From the NCBI RefSeq assembly GCF_023101765.2, contig NC_064224.1, forward strand, positions 4,532,103 through 4,596,102: a stretch of 64,000 bases of DNA, given 5' to 3'. The notes under the pieces are model-generated. The model was not told where the DNA came from, did not search any database, and saw only the letters and a list, made by a program, of their open reading frames with translations. Below, piece after piece: positions 59,201-64,000 of the stretch. Position 1 is the stretch's first letter; each line of letters opens with the position of its first letter. The translations under genes were made by a program, and so were the position numbers. The DNA is from Spodoptera frugiperda (lineage: Eukaryota > Arthropoda > Insecta > Lepidoptera > Noctuidae).

Positions 59201-62200
59201 GGCCGGCTATGGAAGAACGAATAAATCTTGTCAAGACCTCACTTCAGAACGCTTCCTGTGCCATAGATAGACTCGGTTCGTATACACGACTGCATTTCAA
59301 GCTATGCAAAACCAGTCTAAACTGACTGTCGAAATTAAGAGTACCTTTAACCGACGGAGGTCCAATTTCCCCCTTCCCAATCTTCCCAATCCCCGATTCC
59401 CGAACAACAACCCTTAAATTCCTAACCCCAAAAAGCCGGCAACGTACTTGTAACGCCTCTGGTGTTTTAAGTATCCATGGGCGGCGGCGATTGCTTACCA
59501 GGTGATACGTCTGCTCGTTTACGTGTTTCATAAAAACAAAAAAAAAAAGACGAGTATAGACGAGTGCATGAAAAAACCGATGACTGTTGATGAAGCGAAA
59601 TAAGTATGTAAGAATCGTAGCAATTGGCGGCAGAGACAATGGATGTCTCTACTTACCCCCAATGGGAGACAGGCGTGGGGTTATTATTATGTATTTATAT
59701 AAGTTTGTAATCGGTAATCGACCTTGAGCACCTTCTTCTTATGAGAAGGCTTATCTTCGCTGTGATTAGTAACAGACTGATGATAATGACTTTGAAGAGT
59801 AACTATGTAGTTTCTTGCTCGTTCTTTCTCCATTCGAAGCAACTGACGGACAGACAGACGGACAACTCAATTTGACGTTTCAAAAGTGCCTAATTTAGAA
59901 TTAATTGAAATAAATGCTTTGACTTTGACTTTGGAACGACGACTGAGCTTCACGGACGGATCGACAGACTATTCTATATTTTTTTACTTTCCAAAAATAC
60001 CTGTTTAGTTTAGTAGAAATAAATTCTTTTACATTTGATTTTAATAGATGAATTGGTCAAATATCTGGATTGTGGTGTTCAAGCATCGAAGGAACAGATT
60101 AAAAATTGCAAACTCAAGATTCGAGATTACCGCGAGAAATACGCTGCTGCTTTTATCGCGTACCAGTGGGAAAATGACAGGTCCACTGCTTTGGATAACC
60201 AGTGGCAATTGGTATGATATGATACACAGTTTCCTTTTAGTTTTTTATTTTATTTTACACTACTAAGAGGTCAATTATCACTATAATTATACTAAACAGA
60301 TACTTATTAGTTCGTATATAACCCGTACTCACAGTTCTTTCGAAGCCAAATGTGCTAAGAAATTTTGTACTACGCTTGTCATATCTTGTTACATCATTAT
60401 ACCTTGTAAAGCTACCTTATGTTGTCAACGACAGACTATATCTACGTCGTAGTCTCATACTACGCACATCGGCTACGTCAAGCTACGCATGGCTACGTAA
60501 TACTAAGATTAGCTACGTCAATCAATGCATGACTACGTAATGCTACGGCAGGCTACGTTTTGCTACGCCTAGCTACGCGCATGCTACGTATGGCATACTT
60601 TTCCGCTGTCTGTTCCTAGTTCCTTCTACGTACGCATAGATCTTTATAGCTACGTAATGGATATTGAGGCGTTTTTTTTTTCTTAGAAAAAGTCATTCAA
60701 TTTAGGTTAATAATGTGTAGAGGCCATATAAACTATGTGCTATAGTTTTTAGTAATAAGCGTTACTGTAAAATTTTAGGTAGAACAAATTGTGGACAAAT
60801 ACACATGGGAGAATGAGGCGATATATCCAGAACTCAAGTATATTCAGCCAAAACCGACTGTGTCAGGAAATATGGACATATTGCTTTATAACACCTATCG
60901 ATACGTAAGTATTTTTGTTTAATAATGGAGGGTTTTTTTGAGAATCATCCAATTACTTCTTTCGCCTTGGGCGACGCGAGAGTGACTAAAAACTACCTCG
61001 TTTCTCCTGCTTTTCGAGCCGGAGCCCCGGTAAACCCGCTAGGTAGTCCGCAGCTCCGGTAGTAACGGAGATTAACAGGCTACCGCTAGTGCTAGGGCTG
61101 CGGACGAATTGCTGTTTACCGGGGCTCCAGTTAGAACTCGTTAGTGTTTAGACAGTAAAAGACAAGTGTCTTTTTGTCTTCTTGCTCACTCAGGGATTGA
61201 GAAGTCTGTAAAACGATAAGATACATAACCGGTTTTTATAGAATAGTTAACCGGTTAACTATTCCATAACCACTCACACCCTATCATTTCTTTTTACCAT
61301 ATCTCACAATAGTCCTGCATCAACCGGGAATCGTCCTTCCATAGTACATACAGGGATAATTGCCGGCTAATGTCTCATTCCACATAGATTAAAATTGTTC
61401 AACGGGCCTCTGCAAGTTGGCTTCGGCTCCTTGTACGCCTTTCAAAGTTCCGCGACCCTGTGGTCCCGTGAATGGTCTTCTATTCACACATAATAGTTTA
61501 TTTCAGAAAATTCTATAATTTAAGAGGGTAAATGTACGAATTTTGTTTTAAGTATCAGTTTTATAATCATCACTAATTTTTTAGCTTCAGTACTTGAACG
61601 ATCAGGTGAAGGACGCCTCCGATGGTATGACTGAGAGGATAAATCGCGCTATGGATAGTGAGTATTTATTATTATTATTATCAGCTCCGGAGATAATGGG
61701 CATTGTTCATAATTTATAAAATATCGTAATTGAAAAACCATTTCGAGGAATAGACTTACTAATCATTATGGACTAATTAAAAATTTAAAATATTTATTAT
61801 TTATTGATATTTCGTTAAAATACGGTTGACCTTGCTTGTCCTTCAAATCGCGTCATAATAGGACGTATACCTACATTAGGATCGTTGCCTCATGTTTCAA
61901 AAATTAAAAAGTTTTGAATCAAGCCTACAACTGTCAAATATAAATGTTATGTCAGTTTGTTTCGATTTTGTTTACAAAAAATTCAAAGTTTCAAATTCTA
62001 AGTTTCTTCTGCATAAAGTGAAAATGGAATACAGAAAGTGCTTTGTTCCAAGTTGCAGCAGTAATTGTAAAAATAGTCCAAACAAAATCTTCGTTCGCAA
62101 TAGGGAAGACTTACGATAGAAGTGGTGTCGAGAAGCTGGTGCGAATTGTTACAAAGTTTATACTATGTATTGTCGAGAAGATCATTTTAATGTAAGTATC

Positions 62201-64000
62201 ACAGAAGTAATATACTCCTATGATATTGTCAGTCCCATTATTGTCCATATCATATGTTAAATTACGTTTTATTGTTTACAGCCTATATTAAGGTTATTAT
62301 TATTAACAGTTCTATTCAGACAGCTATTATTGACAGTTGTACTTTTTTAATGCAACCACACTATGGCACAGATACTATCGTTCTGTGCCTAATGATGACG
62401 TCACCCATATCAAAAAGTGGAAAATCTTAAAAAAATATTTTTGAAGTAGTTTCTGATCCTTTTATCAAAATATTCAAATTTAGTTTCTTTAAATGGTCTA
62501 TATTATCAAAAAAATCAATAAAAACACAAGGTATTTTTTTTTTGAACAATGCCCATTAGCTTGTGCAAAAGCGTAGACAAACATATACAAAGGGTTTTTA
62601 TATAATCCATTTTGTTTCGAACTTGAAGATCGCATTTCATGCAGTACTGGTTTAACAGATAACACTTGTACCAGGTAAAGTGTAGACCCTTAATCATCTT
62701 AGACCCTTGAGCAGTGAAAAATGTAATATTCCCAGATTTAAAGTGTGGAAGAGCAATGCTGCGGCACGAATGGGCCGGCTCGACCGCAGTGATACCACAG
62801 CCTCACAAAACACCGACGTGAAACAACGCTTGCGTTGTGTTTCGTTGTGTGAGTGAGGTTACCGGAGGCCCAATTAACCCCCTTCCTAATCTTCTCAATC
62901 CCCGATTCCACAACAAGCCTTAAATTCCTAACCCCCAAAAGGCTATCCGCGATTCCCGAACAACCCTTTAATTCCTAACCCCAAAAGGCCGGCAATGTTT
63001 CGGGTGTCCATTGCTGCGGCGGCGATTGCTTACCATCAAGTGATCCGTCAGATCATTTGCCAGCTTATAACTTAAAAAAAAGTTAAATTATAACCAATAT
63101 TGCAGCATTACCACAAGACCCTGAAAAAGTAAAAGCAAGAGAGGCAAATTTACAAAACGTGCTGAAGACTAAAAGGGCTGAAGTTGACAAGGACTTCAAA
63201 AGCAGAGTAAGTACACATGTACTATATAATATTATCTCATAATTTAGTTTATACTTCTAAACTAATATTATAAAGCTGAAGAGTTTGTTTGTTTGTTTGA
63301 ACGCGCTAATCTCCGGAACTACCAGTTCGATTTGAATAATTATTTTTGTGTTGGATAGTGCCATTATCGAGGAAGGCTATAAGCTATTAAACATCACGCT
63401 ATGACCAATAGGAGCCGAGCAGAGCGGGTGAAACCGTGCGGAAGTAGCTAGTATTTTTATAAGATTGCGCCTTTTGAATCCTCAAAGGCCCCTTACTACA
63501 TGAGGTGCACAGACAAAACACAGGTCTCTACTGTGTCTCATATTTGCGATACGGTTACATGTAACATCCACTATACAACTCTTGTGTTACGAGTACCATG
63601 ATATTGGGGATGTGTCTGTCTTATCCTCGTTTATTTTTGAGGGGGGAATAACGTCCAATGACTTCTCCGGCCTTAGACGAGGCGAGAGTGTCAGACTCTT
63701 ACTGACTAAAAGCCGTCCCGTTCTTACTCCCACTTTCCGTGCCGGAGCCCCGGTAACCCGTTCGGCAGACCGCAGCTCTAGTATATGTCCTATCCTAGAA
63801 GCACATTTCTAGACTGTTCTAAAGTTTCTTAATACGGAAATTCTCAATATTACTTTTCCCCATTTAAAATAGCTTTTAAGGCAGTTGGCGTATACCTGTA
63901 TGTACTAAAGAAATGCGTGTTTTGCAGGAAGATCAACAAAAAGCGGATAATGACAAGAATCTGAAGGAGAGCTTGAAGAAACAGACGGAGAGACACGATG
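56262..64000 (+). CDS. Diverged Mic60/mitofilin-like paralogue (3' end outside window)
   Basis: Exons: 56262-56306, 56860-57059, 57756-57958, 58384-58434, 58737-58879, 59149-59275, 60048-60211, 60779-60904, 61585-61657, 63106-63206 and 63928-64000 (continues). Phases agree throughout, giving over 430 residues. Exon 1 encodes MFRVTSCLTVARTLL, a presequence-like start. A run of about nine prolines precedes a membrane helix (LLWGTIALLFIAGGFVVYAK). A Cys-rich stretch and coiled coils follow. Exons of 127, 164, 126 and 73 nt occur in the same order and phase in the Mic60 gene upstream, and LQYLNDQ with INRAMD aligns with its IQYLQNQ and INRAIE. It is therefore a tandem duplicate; overall identity is low and many cysteines are new. 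A role in mitochondrial inner-membrane shape, perhaps in one tissue, is inference. The C-terminal mitofilin domain lies beyond the window, so its presence is unknown. Confidence 0.8.
57098..57165 (+). repeat. CCGGTGAC-type repeat in the paralogue's second intron
   Basis: GGCCGGTGACCGACGTAAGC through GGCAGTCAAAGACTTAA. The matching intron of Mic60 (40671-41205) also has a copy but in the opposite orientation, pointing to separate insertions. Confidence 0.7.
57593..57690 (+). repeat. SINE family A head, paralogue intron 2
   Basis: TACCTCGTTGATCGAGTAGT, GGGTTTGATTCCCGAGTCGG and CACTGGGCTTTTTTCG mark the head; the body is absent. A body-only piece lies at about 58953-59118. Confidence 0.65.
58510..58615 (+). 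repeat. Degenerate short repeats (GCCTAC/GCGATG words)
   Basis: CGTACCTACGAACTGC, GGCAATGCCTACATGCGATG and CCTACCGATGACGTAGTACC form an imperfect array of CTAC/GTAG and CGATGCC words in the intron between exons 4 and 5 of the paralogue. Confidence 0.5.
59345..59535 (-). repeat. Family C repeat, paralogue intron
   Basis: GGAGGTCCAATTTCCCCCTTC, CCCCAAAAAGCCGGCAACGT and GGCGGCGGCGATTGCTTACC mark a minus-strand copy that lacks its CGACGTGAAACAACG end. Confidence 0.65.
60430..60602 (+). repeat. Degenerate GCTACGT array
   Basis: About fourteen imperfect units of GGCTACGTNNN or GCTACGCATG follow each other (for example GGCTACGTCAAGCTACGCAT at 60471). Unit length varies from 8 to 14 bases. Confidence 0.75.
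60932..61075 (+). repeat. SINE family D copy, paralogue intron 8
   Basis: AATCATCCAATTACTTCTTTC, TTTTCGAGCCGGAGCCCCGG and TAGGTAGTCCGCAGCTCCGG. A second, minus-oriented piece (GCTGCGGACGAATTGCTGTT) follows at about 61095-61130. Confidence 0.65.
61694..62558 (+). mobile_element. DNA-transposon remnant with THAP-domain exon
   Basis: The ends carry TAATGGGCATTGTTCA (61694-61709) and its exact reverse complement (62543-62558), so the 865-bp piece is bounded by 16-bp inverted repeats. It holds the THAP-like stretch at 62024-62191. I could not see a clear target duplication. P-element-like and Kolobok transposases carry THAP domains; which group this belongs to is not settled. It sits inside intron 9 of the Mic60-like paralogue. 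Confidence 0.6.
62024..62191 (+). pseudogene. THAP zinc-finger exon, broken by one in-frame TAG
   Basis: It starts MEYRKCFVPSCSSN, the C-x-V-P-x-C opening of a THAP domain, and after a TAG at 62117-62119 continues KWCREAGANCYKVYTMYCRE with DHFN. The late C-x-x-x-H-F pair completes the C2CH zinc ligand set. A GTAAGT donor follows at 62192, as in a first coding exon. THAP domains bind DNA in transposases and derived host proteins. The stop and lack of further exons indicate a dead copy. Confidence 0.65.
62745..63075 (-). repeat. Family C repeat with internal duplication, paralogue intron 9
   Basis: GAGCAATGCTGCGGCACGAA, CCGACGTGAAACAACGCTTG and CCGGAGGCCCAATTAACCCC are followed by two consecutive GATTCC-AACAA-CCT...AAATTCCTAACCCC segments (62903 and 62950), so part of the unit is duplicated. 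It ends 31 bases before an exon. Confidence 0.65.
63240..63455 (+). repeat. Dispersed repeat (AAGCTGAAGAGTTTGTTTG type)
   Basis: AACGCGCTAATCTCCGGAAC, GGATAGTGCCATTATCGAGG and CGCTATGACCAATAGGAGCC match about 35632-35815 and, on the minus strand, about 45530-45720. The ends are not sharp. It could be a Helitron-like or RTE-related short element; I did not find terminal repeats. Confidence 0.6.
63641..63785 (+). repeat. SINE family D copy, paralogue intron 10
   Basis: GGGGGGAATAACGTCCAATG, GTGTCAGACTCTTACTGAC and GTGCCGGAGCCCCGGTAACC mark the copy. Confidence 0.65.

Overview
This is a moth nuclear genome window, most likely a noctuid or close relative. The DNA is AT-rich, genes are split by many GT-AG introns, and the proteins are insect-like. 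Introns and spacers are packed with a few SINE-like and MITE-like families repeated many times on both strands. No bacterial operon, rRNA, CRISPR array or intact tRNA gene is visible. All gene models were built by eye from splice sites, reading phase and protein similarity remembered from known families.

Layout. (1) 1-3520: repeat-bearing spacer. (2) 3521-15944, plus: a complete ten-exon gene for a Pelle/IRAK kinase of the Toll pathway (487 aa), with a 5.3-kb third intron full of repeats. (3) 15945-21316: spacer with a fold-back Penelope-like retroelement (18805-20681) that has a 13-bp target duplication. (4) 21317-25627 and 32309-37524, plus: two tandem secreted family-1 glycoside hydrolases (beta-glucosidase/myrosinase-like), each with seven exons of identical lengths and 508 aa. 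The spacer between them holds a decayed pogo-like element. (5) 38421-39108, minus: mitochondrial ribosomal protein L35 in two exons. (6) 40492-52903, plus: MICOS subunit Mic60 (mitofilin), 17 visible coding exons plus one possible alternative last exon; its first coding exon was not found. (7) 52904-56261: spacer with a 5'-truncated R1-like LINE flanked by a 14-bp target duplication. (8) 56262-64000, plus: a strongly diverged second Mic60-like gene cut by the window edge; four consecutive exons have exactly the same lengths as in the first copy.

Members of the window act in separate processes: innate immune signalling (Pelle), secreted glucoside hydrolysis (GH1 pair), mitochondrial translation (mRpL35) and crista-junction architecture (Mic60 and paralogue). 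mRpL35 and Mic60 are divergently arranged, so two mitochondrial genes may share a promoter region. The most interesting points are the diverged tandem Mic60 paralogue, the possible truncated Mic60 isoform, the tandem triplication of an exon end with its splice donor in the second GH1 gene, and several structurally well-defined transposons.
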